A stretch of DNA of 41,506 nt from Flavobacterium sp. (GTDB lineage: Bacteria; Bacteroidota; Bacteroidia; Flavobacteriales; Flavobacteriaceae): NCBI GenBank assembly GCA_018062725.1, contig JAGORP010000006.1, forward strand, positions 1 to 41,506, read 5' to 3'. Made by a program: the position numbers and the translations under genes. Shown piece after piece: positions 33,161-40,760 of the stretch. The first letter of the stretch is position 1, and the number at the start of each line of letters is the position of its first letter. The notes beneath the pieces are model-generated. The model was not told where the DNA came from. It saw only the letters and a program-made list of their open reading frames with translations, and ran no database searches.

Positions 33161-33310
33161 ATGAAAATAATTTTAACGCTAAAGCAATTAAAAAGAATTC
33201 TTCAAACGGAAGAACCTAAATACCCAATAGTTTTTGAAGTAGATAATTTCACAACCAAAGAACTCAAAGAGTTTTCACAAATGTTACAACCCAAAAAGAA
33301 ACGAGACTAA
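33161..33310 (+). CDS. 49-residue protein, unknown
   Basis: Starts at ATG 33161 and ends TAA at 33308-33310: MKIILTLKQLKRILQTEE at the N-terminus, a middle PIVFEVDNF and a basic end PKKKRD. An AAAGGAGAAA sequence sits just before the ATG, a strong Shine-Dalgarno site that is uncommon in this genome, and a terminator overlaps the stop. These two signs make a real gene likely in spite of the small size. No family is recognised; the charged composition would suit a small DNA-binding or regulatory protein. It lies between the lipoprotein gene and the recombinases. Confidence 0.6.
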   Translation: MKIILTLKQLKRILQTEEPKYPIVFEVDNFTTKELKEFSQMLQPKKKRD

Positions 33311-33327
33311 CCTCTCGTTTTTTTTAT
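33300..33327 (+). terminator. Terminator after the 49-residue gene
   Basis: AACGAGA at 33300-33306 pairs with TCTCGTT at 33313-33319, followed by TTTTTT. Confidence 0.8.
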
Positions 33328-33363
33328 AGCGGAACTTTTTCAAAAATATGCGCTAAAAACTTG

Positions 33364-33398
33364 AAATCCAGGATTCCTGGGATTTTTCTTTTTTTATT
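33364..33398 (+). terminator. Hairpin followed by T-rich stretch
   Basis: AAATCCAGG pairs with CCTGGGATTT with one bulged base around a 3-base loop (33364-33384), then TTCTTTTTTT. It is a second terminator-like hairpin before the recombinase promoter region. Confidence 0.5.
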
Positions 33399-33422
33399 CA
33401 AAAAATACCTGGACTATTGCAA

Positions 33423-33460
33423 TGTAATAAATCACAAACGGTCATTTAAGATTTATTACA
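33423..33460. promoter_or_regulatory. Perfect inverted repeat before the resolvase gene (candidate res site or operator)
   Basis: TGTAATAAATC at 33423-33433 and GATTTATTACA at 33450-33460 are exact inverted copies 16 bases apart, ending 15 bases before the ATG of the serine recombinase. This layout fits the crossover subsite or autoregulatory site of a resolvase, which commonly lies just upstream of its gene. Confidence 0.55.
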
Positions 33461-33475
33461 CCTAAAATTTAAGCT

Positions 33476-34153
33476 ATGAAAAAGTACATCGCATATTACA
33501 GAGTAAGTAGAAAAGAACAGGGAATTTCTGGTTTAGGATTGTCGGCTCAAAAAAGTTCCGTTGAAAAATATGTTTCAAGTCAAGAAGGAATTATTTTGAA
33601 CGCATACACCGAAATCGAAACAGGAACAAACAAGCGTCAACGAGTGGAAATTCACAAAGCTATTCAACAGGCTAAAAGTGAAAATGCTGTTTTAATTATA
33701 GCCAAACTTGACCGCTTAGCTAGAAACGTGAGTTTTGTGAGTTCTCTAATGGATGCAGGGATTGAGTTTTTAGCGGTGGACATGCCATCAGCTAATAATT
33801 TTACAATACACATATTTAGTGCATTGGCTGAGCAAGAAGCGAAATTAATCAGCTCAAGAACAACACAAGCCTTATCAGAATTAAAGAAAAAAGGAGTGAA
33901 ACTTGGAAATCCTAAAAACTTAACCAATGATGCTCGTAAAAAAGGTGTTCAGACCGTAAAAGAAAACGCTTTCAATAATGACCAAAATCGACAAGCTCAA
34001 TCTGTAATTACTAGTTGTAAAGAAAAAGGAATGAGTTACAGACAAATTGCAGAATATCTGAATCAATTGAACTTCAAAACAAGGTATGGGAACCAATTTA
34101 TGGCACCGACAGTTCATCAACTTCACAGGCGAACACTAGTAAAATCAGCATGA
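33476..34153 (+). CDS. Serine recombinase, resolvase/invertase type
   Basis: A 225-residue serine recombinase. The N-terminal catalytic domain has YYRVSRKEQG with R9 and nucleophile S11, the GTNKRQR strand, AKLDRLARN with its conserved Asp and two Arg, and the dimer helix region (FSALAEQEAKLISSRT). A C-terminal helix-turn-helix (about 175-220, MSYRQIAEYLNQLNFKT) binds the site. The length is that of resolvases and DNA invertases, which act as dimers or tetramers on a nearby site; the inverted repeat at 33423-33460 is a candidate. The gene is intact, so active recombination is possible. Confidence 0.92.
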   Translation: MKKYIAYYRVSRKEQGISGLGLSAQKSSVEKYVSSQEGIILNAYTEIETGTNKRQRVEIHKAIQQAKSENAVLIIAKLDRLARNVSFVSSLMDAGIEFLAVDMPSANNFTIHIFSALAEQEAKLISSRTTQALSELKKKGVKLGNPKNLTNDARKKGVQTVKENAFNNDQNRQAQSVITSCKEKGMSYRQIAEYLNQLNFKTRYGNQFMAPTVHQLHRRTLVKSA

Positions 34154-34179
34154 TGGGTGAAAAAAATCAAAAAATAACT

Positions 34180-34211
34180 TGCAACCAAAGCAAATTAGTA
34201 GTAAGGTTGCA
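34180..34211. repeat. Inverted repeat after the resolvase gene
   Basis: TGCAACC at 34180-34186 and GGTTGCA at 34205-34211 are exact inverted copies 18 bases apart. A further hairpin (GACGC 34413-34417 with GCGTC 34421-34425, then AAAAAAA) lies in the same gap (34154-34478), which otherwise holds no gene. Confidence 0.45.
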
Positions 34212-34478
34212 TATAGTTAAACAAAAGATAAAAATTGACACTAAATCAGCCCTTTTTTTAACTCACTCAAAATTCGCATGAGGACAGCTTAGCTGTTTAG
34301 ACGTATAACACTCCCACTTTGTTCTTAAAAAGTGGTTTCAGCAAATAACATTAGGAACTGTTACGGTTCGAAAAAACTTTACAAGCAATTATAGATGTTA
34401 TAATCGCTAGGGGACGCTTTGCGTCAAAAAAATAATCTCCCGCCTAAAAAATATGGGATTTGGCGACTGAGGAAAACA

Positions 34479-34613
34479 ATGTTATCAAATGAACAATGCA
34501 AGAAAATTTTAAATAAAGAAGGCTTTTTTTACACTGATGAAGAAATCGAATTAATAAAAGAAACACTTTATAAACTGGTTGAAATAATAGAAAAAAATAA
34601 GATTAACAATTAA
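34479..34613 (+). CDS. 44-residue protein upstream of the recombinase pair
   Basis: Starts at ATG 34479, preceded by GAGGAAAACA, which can serve as ribosome-binding site; an upstream in-frame ATG at 34419 adds 20 residues without such support. The product begins MLSNEQCKKILNKEGFF and ends with a predicted helix, YTDEEIELIKETLYKLVEII. It stops 2 bases before the next gene, so the three genes 34479-36596 look like an operon. Small proteins of this general look (Lys/Ile-rich with a YTDEEI helix) accompany recombinases in Bacteroidota elements, from memory; the function is unknown. Confidence 0.6.
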   Translation: MLSNEQCKKILNKEGFFYTDEEIELIKETLYKLVEIIEKNKINN

Positions 34614-34615
34614 AA

Positions 34616-35047
34616 ATGAAAAACGTAGTAATTTATACAAGAGTAAATACAGAAGAACAGGTTGACACAGGTTTTAGACCTCGTCATCAAGAAGAAGCAT
34701 TGAGAAGATATTGTGAGCTAAAAGGTTATAATGTGATAAGTCATTTTCAGGATTATTTTTCAGCAATAACTTTTGATAGACCAGAATGGAGAAAACTCGA
34801 AAAATTTGTCAAAAACAATAAAAAGGTTGATTTAATTCTTTTTACGAAATGGAATAGGTTCAGTAGAAATGCTGAACAAGCGTTAACGGTAATTAGCCAA
34901 CTATCAAACATGGGAATTGAAGTAAATTCAATGGAACAACCATTAGACTTAAGTATTCCTGATAATAAAATGATGCTATTAATGAATTTGATATTGCCAG
35001 AATTGAAACAGTTGAAGCGATTAGGAAAAAATAATTTTAAAAAATAG
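34616..35047 (+). CDS. Truncated serine recombinase with mutated active site
   Basis: A 143-residue protein equal to the N-terminal catalytic domain of the next gene's product, but with the active-site serine replaced: YTRVNTEEQ against YTRVSTDEQ (residue 11 is Asn). KWNRFSRN replaces KWDRFSRN, losing the conserved Asp, and FQDYFSA replaces FQDDFSA. The frame stops after the dimer region begins (LPELKQLKRLGKN), so the DNA-binding part is missing. R9 and the other arginines remain. It lies 4 bases before the intact large recombinase. It may be a decaying duplicate or a dead partner that tunes the active enzyme through mixed oligomers; the intact frame and tight spacing favour at least translation. 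Confidence 0.85.
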   Translation: MKNVVIYTRVNTEEQVDTGFRPRHQEEALRRYCELKGYNVISHFQDYFSAITFDRPEWRKLEKFVKNNKKVDLILFTKWNRFSRNAEQALTVISQLSNMGIEVNSMEQPLDLSIPDNKMMLLMNLILPELKQLKRLGKNNFKK

Positions 35048-35051
35048 AAAC

Positions 35052-36596
35052 ATGAAGAACGTAGTAATATACACAAGAGTAAGTACAGATGAACAAGCAA
35101 ATAAAGGATTTAGTTTAGCGCACCAAGAAGATGCATTAAGAAGATATTGTGAAATGAGGGGGTATAAAGTTGTCAATCACTTTCAAGATGATTTTTCAGC
35201 AAAAACATTCAATAGACCTCAATGGATAAAGCTTTCTGAATACGTAAAAAGAAACAAGCAAACGGTAAATCTAATCCTATTTACAAAATGGGATAGATTT
35301 AGCAGAAATTCAGACGAAGCACATGCAACAATTAAGCAAATGGCAAAAATAGGTGTTGAAATCAATTCAATGGAGCAACCATTGGATTTGAACAATCCTG
35401 ACAATAAGGTAATGTTATCAATGTACCTTATATTACCCGAAGTTGAAAATGATAAAATTTCACTTCGTACTAAAGACGGAATGAGAAGAGCTCAAAAAGA
35501 AGGTTGCTGGGTGAATAGGAATCCTTATGGTTATGATAGAATAAGAATTGATGAAAAAGCGAGTTTAACCCGCAACCCAGAATCTTTAATTGTTGAAAAA
35601 GCATTTGAAGAGGTGGCTAAAGGTATTGAGTCAGTTGATACAATTAGAAAAAAATTAAAAAACGATTATGGTTGTAAGCTTGAAAAACAACAGTTTTATA
35701 ACATGTTGCGAAATGTAGTTTACAAAGGTTGCATAATGATTAAAGAGTACAAGAAAGAAGAAGAGATGATGGTTCTAGGTCTTCATGAGCCAATAGTTTC
35801 GGAGCAACTTTTTAATAAAGTTCAAAATGTTCTTTCGGGACGTAAGCGAAATGCAAAATTACCATCGGTGATAAATGATGATTTTCCAATTAAGAAAAAT
35901 CTTGTTTGCCCGATATGTGGTAAACAAATAACAGGTAGTAAATCCAAAGGTAATGGTGGGCATTACCTTTACTACCATTGCACTTCAAAATGTGGTATCA
36001 GGTATAAACGAGATGAGGTTCATTTTATGGTTTTTGATTTAATAAGAAACATTTCTATTAACAAAGGCATGAAAAGCCTTTATAAAGCCATTTTAGAGAA
36101 TTATTTGAAAAAAGATAGTGAAACTGTTAAAGCGGAAAGAATCAGGCTTGAAAAAGAATTGTTATCTATTGATGATTTGATTGAAAACACTGAAGATAAA
36201 TTAATGAGCGACCTAATTAATAAAGAGCAATTTGATAAGATTACAACTAGGTATTTTTTAAAAAGAAAAGAATGTGAAAATAAGTTGTTAGAACTATCTG
36301 CTAAGAAAGATGACTCAGTAAAATACATCAACAAAGCAGTTGAATTATTGTGCAATTTGGAAAACATCTTCAACCGCTTATCTGGTGAGGGACAAGCGAG
36401 TTTTTTAAGGGTATTTTATCCCGAAAATTTAGTGCTTGAAAATGGAAGTTTTCGAACCAATTCTCGCAATAAGGTAGTAGATGTCTTGACCAGTATTTGC
36501 AGTAGTTCCCAGAGTTTGGAAATGAAAAAAGCCACTCCGAAGAATGGCTTTTCCACTTTTGCTCCCCCTCTTGGGCTCGAACCAAGGACCCTCTGA
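35052..36596 (+). CDS. Large serine recombinase (integrase), C-terminus running into tRNA-Asn
   Basis: A 514-residue large serine recombinase. The catalytic domain (1-145) has YTRVSTDEQ with S11 and KWDRFSRN; the recombinase domain follows (about 160-270, GYDRIRID...IVEKAFEEV); a zinc ribbon has C286, C289, C310 and C314; a coiled coil covers about 345-410. This is the integration and excision enzyme type of many islands. The last 11 residues (APPLGLEPRTL) are translated from tRNA-Asn in antisense, and the 20 or so before them from its terminator, so the native end was probably replaced by chromosomal sequence at the integration junction. It forms a tight cluster with the truncated recombinase. 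Confidence 0.92.
   Translation: MKNVVIYTRVSTDEQANKGFSLAHQEDALRRYCEMRGYKVVNHFQDDFSAKTFNRPQWIKLSEYVKRNKQTVNLILFTKWDRFSRNSDEAHATIKQMAKIGVEINSMEQPLDLNNPDNKVMLSMYLILPEVENDKISLRTKDGMRRAQKEGCWVNRNPYGYDRIRIDEKASLTRNPESLIVEKAFEEVAKGIESVDTIRKKLKNDYGCKLEKQQFYNMLRNVVYKGCIMIKEYKKEEEMMVLGLHEPIVSEQLFNKVQNVLSGRKRNAKLPSVINDDFPIKKNLVCPICGKQITGSKSKGNGGHYLYYHCTSKCGIRYKRDEVHFMVFDLIRNISINKGMKSLYKAILENYLKKDSETVKAERIRLEKELLSIDDLIENTEDKLMSDLINKEQFDKITTRYFLKRKECENKLLELSAKKDDSVKYINKAVELLCNLENIFNRLSGEGQASFLRVFYPENLVLENGSFRTNSRNKVVDVLTSICSSSQSLEMKKATPKNGFSTFAPPLGLEPRTL
36525..36552 (-). terminator. Terminator of the tRNA-Asn pair, inside the recombinase frame
   Basis: On the minus strand AAAAGCCATTC, a TTCG tetraloop, GAGTGGCTTTT and further T form a textbook terminator (11 pairs with one G-T). 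It lies within the last codons of the large recombinase gene on the other strand. Confidence 0.85.
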
Positions 36597-36635
36597 TTAA
36601 CAGTCAGATGCTCTAACCAACTGAGCTAAGGAGGA
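36562..36635 (-). tRNA. tRNA-Asn (GTT), copy 1
   Basis: Minus strand: acceptor TCCTCCT pairs with AGGGGGA (one G-T), D arm, anticodon GTT in CTGTTAA, T arm TTGGTTCGAGCCCAA, discriminator G; CCA is not encoded. Identical over 74 bases to the copy at 36674. Its 3' end overlaps the last codons of the large recombinase. Confidence 0.95.
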
Positions 36636-36673
36636 ATCACCTCTATAAGGTTTGTATGTTTGCTAAAAAGTTG

Positions 36674-36747
36674 CTCCCCCTCTTGGGCTCGAACCAAGGA
36701 CCCTCTGATTAACAGTCAGATGCTCTAACCAACTGAGCTAAGGAGGA
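36674..36747 (-). tRNA. tRNA-Asn (GTT), copy 2
   Basis: Identical to copy 1 and 38 bases from it; the first of the pair in the direction of transcription. CCA is not encoded. The identity suggests a tandem duplication or gene conversion. Confidence 0.95.
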
Positions 36748-36771
36748 AGATTAATATCTTTTTAGCGAGTG

Positions 36772-36800
36772 CAAATATAATCCAATTTTTATATTGGCAA
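36772..36800 (-). promoter_or_regulatory. Promoter of the tRNA-Asn pair
   Basis: On the minus strand TTG (36800-36798), 18 bases, TATATTTG (36779-36772), then CACTCGC as before tRNA-Asp. Confidence 0.75.
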
Positions 36801-36818
36801 ACAAAAAATCATTAATTT

Positions 36819-38153
36819 TTAGAAAAATTTAGCAGCAATTATTTCATAAATGTCTTTCCCAAACGTTAAAGCCATTAAACTCAATAAAATAACCATTCCG
36901 ATTGTTTGAACGATTTCGGCAGCTTTATCGTTTAAAGTTTTGCCTGTAATCATTTCAGCAATAGTAAAAATAGCATGTCCACCATCAAGACCAGGGATAG
37001 GTAACAAATTCATAAATGCTAAACCAATTGAGAACATTGCTGTAAATCCCCAAATAAATTCCCAGTTCCATTCGGTTGGAAGTCGTTGTGTGATTCCAAT
37101 AGGGCTTTTTACCTGTTTGTAGGCTTCTGTTTTCGGACGAAGAATTAATTTGAACTGTTTGATGTTGTAAATGAATTGTGTGTAAGACTCATTCACCGCT
37201 GCAGGAATAGCTGAAATTAAACTGAGTTTGTTTGTAATTTGGAATTCCGTTTTGTCTTTTGTGTTTGGTGCAAATCCTAGTTTTCCTTCTTTGGAAATAT
37301 TACTTTTTAGTACCAATTCTTTGTTGTCTCTAATAACAGTCAGCATAGCTTCTTTTCCGGCATTGGATTTCAAAGAACCTATTAATTCATCATAAAATTT
37401 AATTTTTGAATCATTAATTTTTACAATTTGATCTCCTTTTAAAAGACCCGCTTTTTTGGCTTGTCCTTCAGGAAGAATAGAATCGATGACAATATTAGCG
37501 ATACGAGGTTGAATAAATTCTCTTCCTTCTGTGGCTAAAATTTTGCTCTTTTGTTCGTCTGTGATATTTAATGTTTGATTTTGTCCGTTTCTTTCAATTT
37601 CAACTTTGTTTCCCAACAATACATCAATCATTAAGCGGTTGAATTTTTCTTGTGTTTGACCATCAACGGCTAGAATTTTATCGCCATTTTTAAATCCTGC
37701 ATGTAATCCTGCTTCCCCAAAAGCTAAACCATTGGTTTGTAATTTTTCGGTTGAGATGTATTTTTGCCCAACTGTTGCATACATTATGGTATAGATTAGC
37801 CACGCTAAAATAATGTTTACGGTAACGCCTCCTAACATAATAATTAAACGTTGCCAAGCTGGTTTTGCACGAAATTCCCAAGCTTGTGCTGGTTGTTTCA
37901 TTTGCTCTTTGTCCATGCTTTCATCCATCATTCCAGCTAGTTTTACGTAGCCTCCAATAGGTAACCATCCAATTCCCCATTCGGTATCACCGATTTTCTT
38001 TTTTACTAAAGAAAACCAAGGGTCCATAAATAAATAGAATTTTTCAACTCTAACCTTGAATAATTTGGCTGGTAAATAATGTCCAAATTCATGTAAAATT
38101 ACCAGTACTGAAAGTATAAATATGATTTGAGCAATCTGTATTAATGTATCCAT
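36819..38153 (-). CDS. rseP: RIP metalloprotease RseP (site-2 protease)
   Basis: An integral membrane zinc protease of 444 residues that cuts anti-sigma factors or signal peptides within the membrane. The zinc site HEFGH is at 21-25 in the first membrane helix, and the third ligand is in NLLPIPGLDGGH (D390). Between them are two PDZ-like domains in the periplasm (NGLAFGEAGLHAGFKNGDKIL and ILPEGQAKKAGLLKGDQIVKI). Two more membrane helices are near the C-terminus. Full length for the family. A terminator follows the upstream aminopeptidase gene, so it is transcribed on its own. Confidence 0.95.
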   Translation of the reverse strand: MDTLIQIAQIIFILSVLVILHEFGHYLPAKLFKVRVEKFYLFMDPWFSLVKKKIGDTEWGIGWLPIGGYVKLAGMMDESMDKEQMKQPAQAWEFRAKPAWQRLIIMLGGVTVNIILAWLIYTIMYATVGQKYISTEKLQTNGLAFGEAGLHAGFKNGDKILAVDGQTQEKFNRLMIDVLLGNKVEIERNGQNQTLNITDEQKSKILATEGREFIQPRIANIVIDSILPEGQAKKAGLLKGDQIVKINDSKIKFYDELIGSLKSNAGKEAMLTVIRDNKELVLKSNISKEGKLGFAPNTKDKTEFQITNKLSLISAIPAAVNESYTQFIYNIKQFKLILRPKTEAYKQVKSPIGITQRLPTEWNWEFIWGFTAMFSIGLAFMNLLPIPGLDGGHAIFTIAEMITGKTLNDKAAEIVQTIGMVILLSLMALTFGKDIYEIIAAKFF

Positions 38154-38183
38154 TTTAATTTTTTAGTATTTTCTATAAAAAGC

Positions 38184-38209
38184 AAAAGTAAGACTTTCGC
38201 CTTACTTTT
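38184..38209 (-). terminator. Terminator of the M1 aminopeptidase gene
   Basis: AAAAGTAAG/CTTACTTTT perfect 9-base arms with an 8-base loop, followed on the minus strand by GCTTTTT. Confidence 0.8.
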
Positions 38210-38230
38210 CTAACAATATATGTGCCGAGC

Positions 38231-40198
38231 TTATTTTTTTATGAATTTTTTATGAGCAAAGCCTTCATTTGTTTCAATAACAACCTGGTAAATGCCCGCA
38301 GCTAAAGTTGAAACATTTATTTGATTCGTATTAGAAATCATCACTTTTTGCCCTAAAGAATTGATAAAACTGACTTTTTGTAAAGTATTTGAGTTAGGTA
38401 TTTCAATCGTAATGTTTTCGTTACTAGGGTTGGGAAATAAATTGACTTGTTTTGATAACTCAAAATCATTAGTTCCCAGAACAGCGATGCTATTTCTTGA
38501 AATAATGTTTTTTTCTGGGTCAAATGCAATGCCCGTGATAGTTGTGCCTGCTGGTAAAGGGACTGTAAAACTTTGGCCGCTTACAGTGTTGTTTAATTTG
38601 ACATCTAGTGTTGTGCTGTTGCTTAGTGTTAAGCGTATAGGGACCGGCATTTCAAAAAAAGAAACGTAACCTGTTTGTGCAGGATTTGTAATCGATTGGG
38701 TTTGATTGATAATAACAGTTGCTTGGTCTACTCCCGAATTGAAAGCATTAATAGCGTAGGTTGGATAGCCTTCTTTGTATACCCAGTCATCGAAAAACTC
38801 CTGTAAACTGGCTCCATAAACAGTTTCCATGTGGGCTTGAAATTGTGGGGTAACCGCATAACCATAAGCTAAAAGAGGGTCGTTTAAATAGTTGCGTAAG
38901 CCTTGAAAAAAGTTAGTATCACCTATAATATATCGTAGCATATTGGTTACCATTGATCCTTTGTCATAGCTTAATCGGCCGCTAAAAATTCTGCCTACAT
39001 TAGTTAATTGAGCATCATACAAATATAAATTACCAGTTGTTTGTGAAGTAATATTGTTGATTTTACCAGTTTTCCAAGAAACAAAAGGAGCAGCTCCGTC
39101 TAGGTGTTCTACAACACAACCTGACATGTATTCTGTAAGTCCTTCATTTAGCCAAATATCTTTCCAAGTGCCACACGTAATTTTGTCTCCGAACCATTGG
39201 TGTGCCATTTCGTGTGCAATAAGATTACGGCTCCAGCCACCCATAAATGATACTGTTGTATGTTCCATGCCGCCGCCCCAGCCGAATTCTGCGTGACCAT
39301 ATTTTTCGTTTCTAAATGGATAATTCCCAATTTTCGTTTCATAAAAGTTAATTATGGTAGGGGTCACATTTAAGCTTGCTTGCGTTGAAGCTGCTGTTTC
39401 GGGATAAATGTAATTTACAATTGGGAAAAATGGACTTGCGCCAGTTCCTAATCCTCCTTGTTGGTTGTAAATTTGATAATTTGTTACTGCGATAGCTATT
39501 AAATATGCAGGAATTGGATATCCATGATGGTAATGTGTGGTGGCATTTACGCCATTTATTATTCTAGATTGCTGTAAACCATTGGCTACGCTAATATTTG
39601 TAGAAGGAGCAGTAATATAAACGTCTATAGAATCAATTTTGTCATTTAAATCTTGTTTACAAGGCCACCAATCTCTGGCACCATATGGTTCTGATAGTGT
39701 TGAAATCATTGGTGCCCCTGAATGGGTATCTTGAAAAAATGCATTTTCATTTGTTGTGGGATGTCCAGTTGAAGGTATTCCGTTATACGTTATTTCTGCA
39801 ATTGCTGAATTTCCTGTGGTTAAAGTAGATGGTAATGTAATAACTAATTCATGAGTAGAGGTATGTTCAAACGCACAATTCGAACCATTAATTTTTACAG
39901 ATGATATCGTAAATGGAGTAGCAGTTTTATAAAAATCAAAGATTACCGTTGTCATGTCAGAAAGAGCTTTGAAAGTAGTGCTTACTATACCGGAAATTGA
40001 ACGTACAGAAGGATTTATTGTAAATTCAAGTTTCAAATAGGTAGCGTCATAGTTTAGGGTGTTAGGATTTGCTCTTAAGTTCATTTTTTTGGATGCTGAT
40101 TTCATTTCAGCTTCCACTATTTTTTCAAAATCGTGATTGTGTCCCTGTGCGAATACAAAACAAGTAAATAAATAAAAAAGGTAGGTAAATTTTTTCAT
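38231..40198 (-). CDS. Secreted M1 family aminopeptidase with T9SS sorting domain
   Basis: A 655-residue zinc aminopeptidase exported by the type IX system. After the signal peptide (MKKFTYLFYLFTCFVFAQ) comes the M1 N-terminal beta domain, then the catalytic domain with GGGMEHTTVSF (the GAMEN-like motif, here GGMEH), HEMAHQWFGD at 329-338 and E352 in NEGLTEY, giving the HExxH-x18-E zinc site. The C-terminal 80 residues are a T9SS type A sorting domain (LFPNPSNENITIEI, AGIYQVVIETNEGFAHKKFIKK). It would release N-terminal amino acids from peptides at the surface. The TAACTTTG -7 element (40215-40222, minus strand) is 17 bases before the ATG. Confidence 0.94.
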   Translation of the reverse strand: MKKFTYLFYLFTCFVFAQGHNHDFEKIVEAEMKSASKKMNLRANPNTLNYDATYLKLEFTINPSVRSISGIVSTTFKALSDMTTVIFDFYKTATPFTISSVKINGSNCAFEHTSTHELVITLPSTLTTGNSAIAEITYNGIPSTGHPTTNENAFFQDTHSGAPMISTLSEPYGARDWWPCKQDLNDKIDSIDVYITAPSTNISVANGLQQSRIINGVNATTHYHHGYPIPAYLIAIAVTNYQIYNQQGGLGTGASPFFPIVNYIYPETAASTQASLNVTPTIINFYETKIGNYPFRNEKYGHAEFGWGGGMEHTTVSFMGGWSRNLIAHEMAHQWFGDKITCGTWKDIWLNEGLTEYMSGCVVEHLDGAAPFVSWKTGKINNITSQTTGNLYLYDAQLTNVGRIFSGRLSYDKGSMVTNMLRYIIGDTNFFQGLRNYLNDPLLAYGYAVTPQFQAHMETVYGASLQEFFDDWVYKEGYPTYAINAFNSGVDQATVIINQTQSITNPAQTGYVSFFEMPVPIRLTLSNSTTLDVKLNNTVSGQSFTVPLPAGTTITGIAFDPEKNIISRNSIAVLGTNDFELSKQVNLFPNPSNENITIEIPNSNTLQKVSFINSLGQKVMISNTNQINVSTLAAGIYQVVIETNEGFAHKKFIKK

Positions 40199-40214
40199 CG
40201 GGTTTTATTTTAGC

Positions 40215-40222
40215 CAAAGTTA
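40215..40222 (-). promoter_or_regulatory. -7 promoter element of the M1 aminopeptidase gene
   Basis: Minus strand TAACTTTG, a consensus -7 element. A TTG lies 15 bases further upstream, slightly closer than usual. Confidence 0.5.
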
Positions 40223-40243
40223 TTAAAATTACCTATACAAATG

Positions 40244-40277
40244 AAAAATCCGAAAAACTTAATATTTTTCGGATTTT
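40244..40277 (-). terminator. Terminator of the ssb gene
   Basis: AAAATCCGAAAA at 40245-40256 pairs perfectly with TTTTCGGATTTT at 40266-40277; A and T runs lie on both sides. It separates ssb from the aminopeptidase promoter. Confidence 0.8.
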
Positions 40278-40298
40278 CTTACATTATTCATAATAAAA

Positions 40299-40631
40299 TT
40301 ACTTTCCTAAAAGCAATAACTCATTGGCTACAATTTCTGTAAAATAACGTTTTACTCCATCTTTATCATCATAACTGCGATGGGTTAATCTACCTTCAAT
40401 AGCAATTTCTTTTCCTTTACTTACAAAATTTTCAATGATATCAGCTGTTTTGCCCCAAGCTGTTACATTATGCCATTGGGTGTCTGTTACTTTTTCTTTG
40501 TTCTCGTTATAATATACTTCATTGGTTGCGATGGTAAGTTTGGCTAACTTTTTCCCTCCGTCTAGTACTTTAATTTCTGGTTCTTGTCCTACATGTCCAA
40601 TTAATTGTACTCTGTTTCTTAATGCATTCAT
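40299..40631 (-). CDS. ssb: Single-stranded DNA-binding protein (short form)
   Basis: A 110-residue single-stranded DNA-binding protein consisting of one OB fold: NRVQLIGHVGQEPEIK, LAKLTIATNEVYY, WHNVTAWGKTADI, GKEIAIEGRLTHRSY and YFTEIVANELLLLGK. It ends directly after the OB fold, so the usual flexible tail with an acidic tip (DDDIPF type), through which SSB recruits partners, is missing. In Bacteroidota, short SSBs occur beside a full-length one; this is probably such a second copy, but the other copy is not in the window. Monocistronic, with a terminator. Confidence 0.92.
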   Translation of the reverse strand: MNALRNRVQLIGHVGQEPEIKVLDGGKKLAKLTIATNEVYYNENKEKVTDTQWHNVTAWGKTADIIENFVSKGKEIAIEGRLTHRSYDDKDGVKRYFTEIVANELLLLGK

Positions 40632-40760
40632 GGCGTTTAAAATTTAAATGTTATGTTATATGAATTTGTCGATTCATTTCGACAGTGCAAAGATGCGACA
40701 GCTTTCAAGCAATATTCGGTATTAAATCGTTTAATTTCGGTTGTAAGTGTTTGTTGTCGT

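Larger units (their letters stand above)
25000..36561. mobile_element. Accessory island between tRNA-Gly and tRNA-Asn with serine recombinases
   Basis: This stretch separates core genes and holds no housekeeping gene. It contains a resolvase-like recombinase (33476), a truncated and mutated recombinase (34616), a large serine recombinase (35052) whose frame ends inside tRNA-Asn, an XRE regulator, a polymerase-like gene, nuclease-like genes and a lipoprotein. No conjugation, phage structural or relaxase gene is visible, so it is more like an integrated mobilizable or defence island than a conjugative element or prophage. The right edge is probably near the tRNA-Asn terminator (about 36525). 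The left edge is not defined; no direct repeat of the right edge was found by eye between 24997 and 25325. Confidence 0.55.

Noticed and set aside
24997..36561. CRISPR array in the accessory island
   Set aside because: No run of equal repeats with regular spacers was seen; repeats here are single inverted repeats or pairs.
25000..36561. Prophage or conjugative element
   Set aside because: No capsid, tail, terminase, relaxase or T4SS/Tra gene was found; only recombinases, a regulator and cargo.
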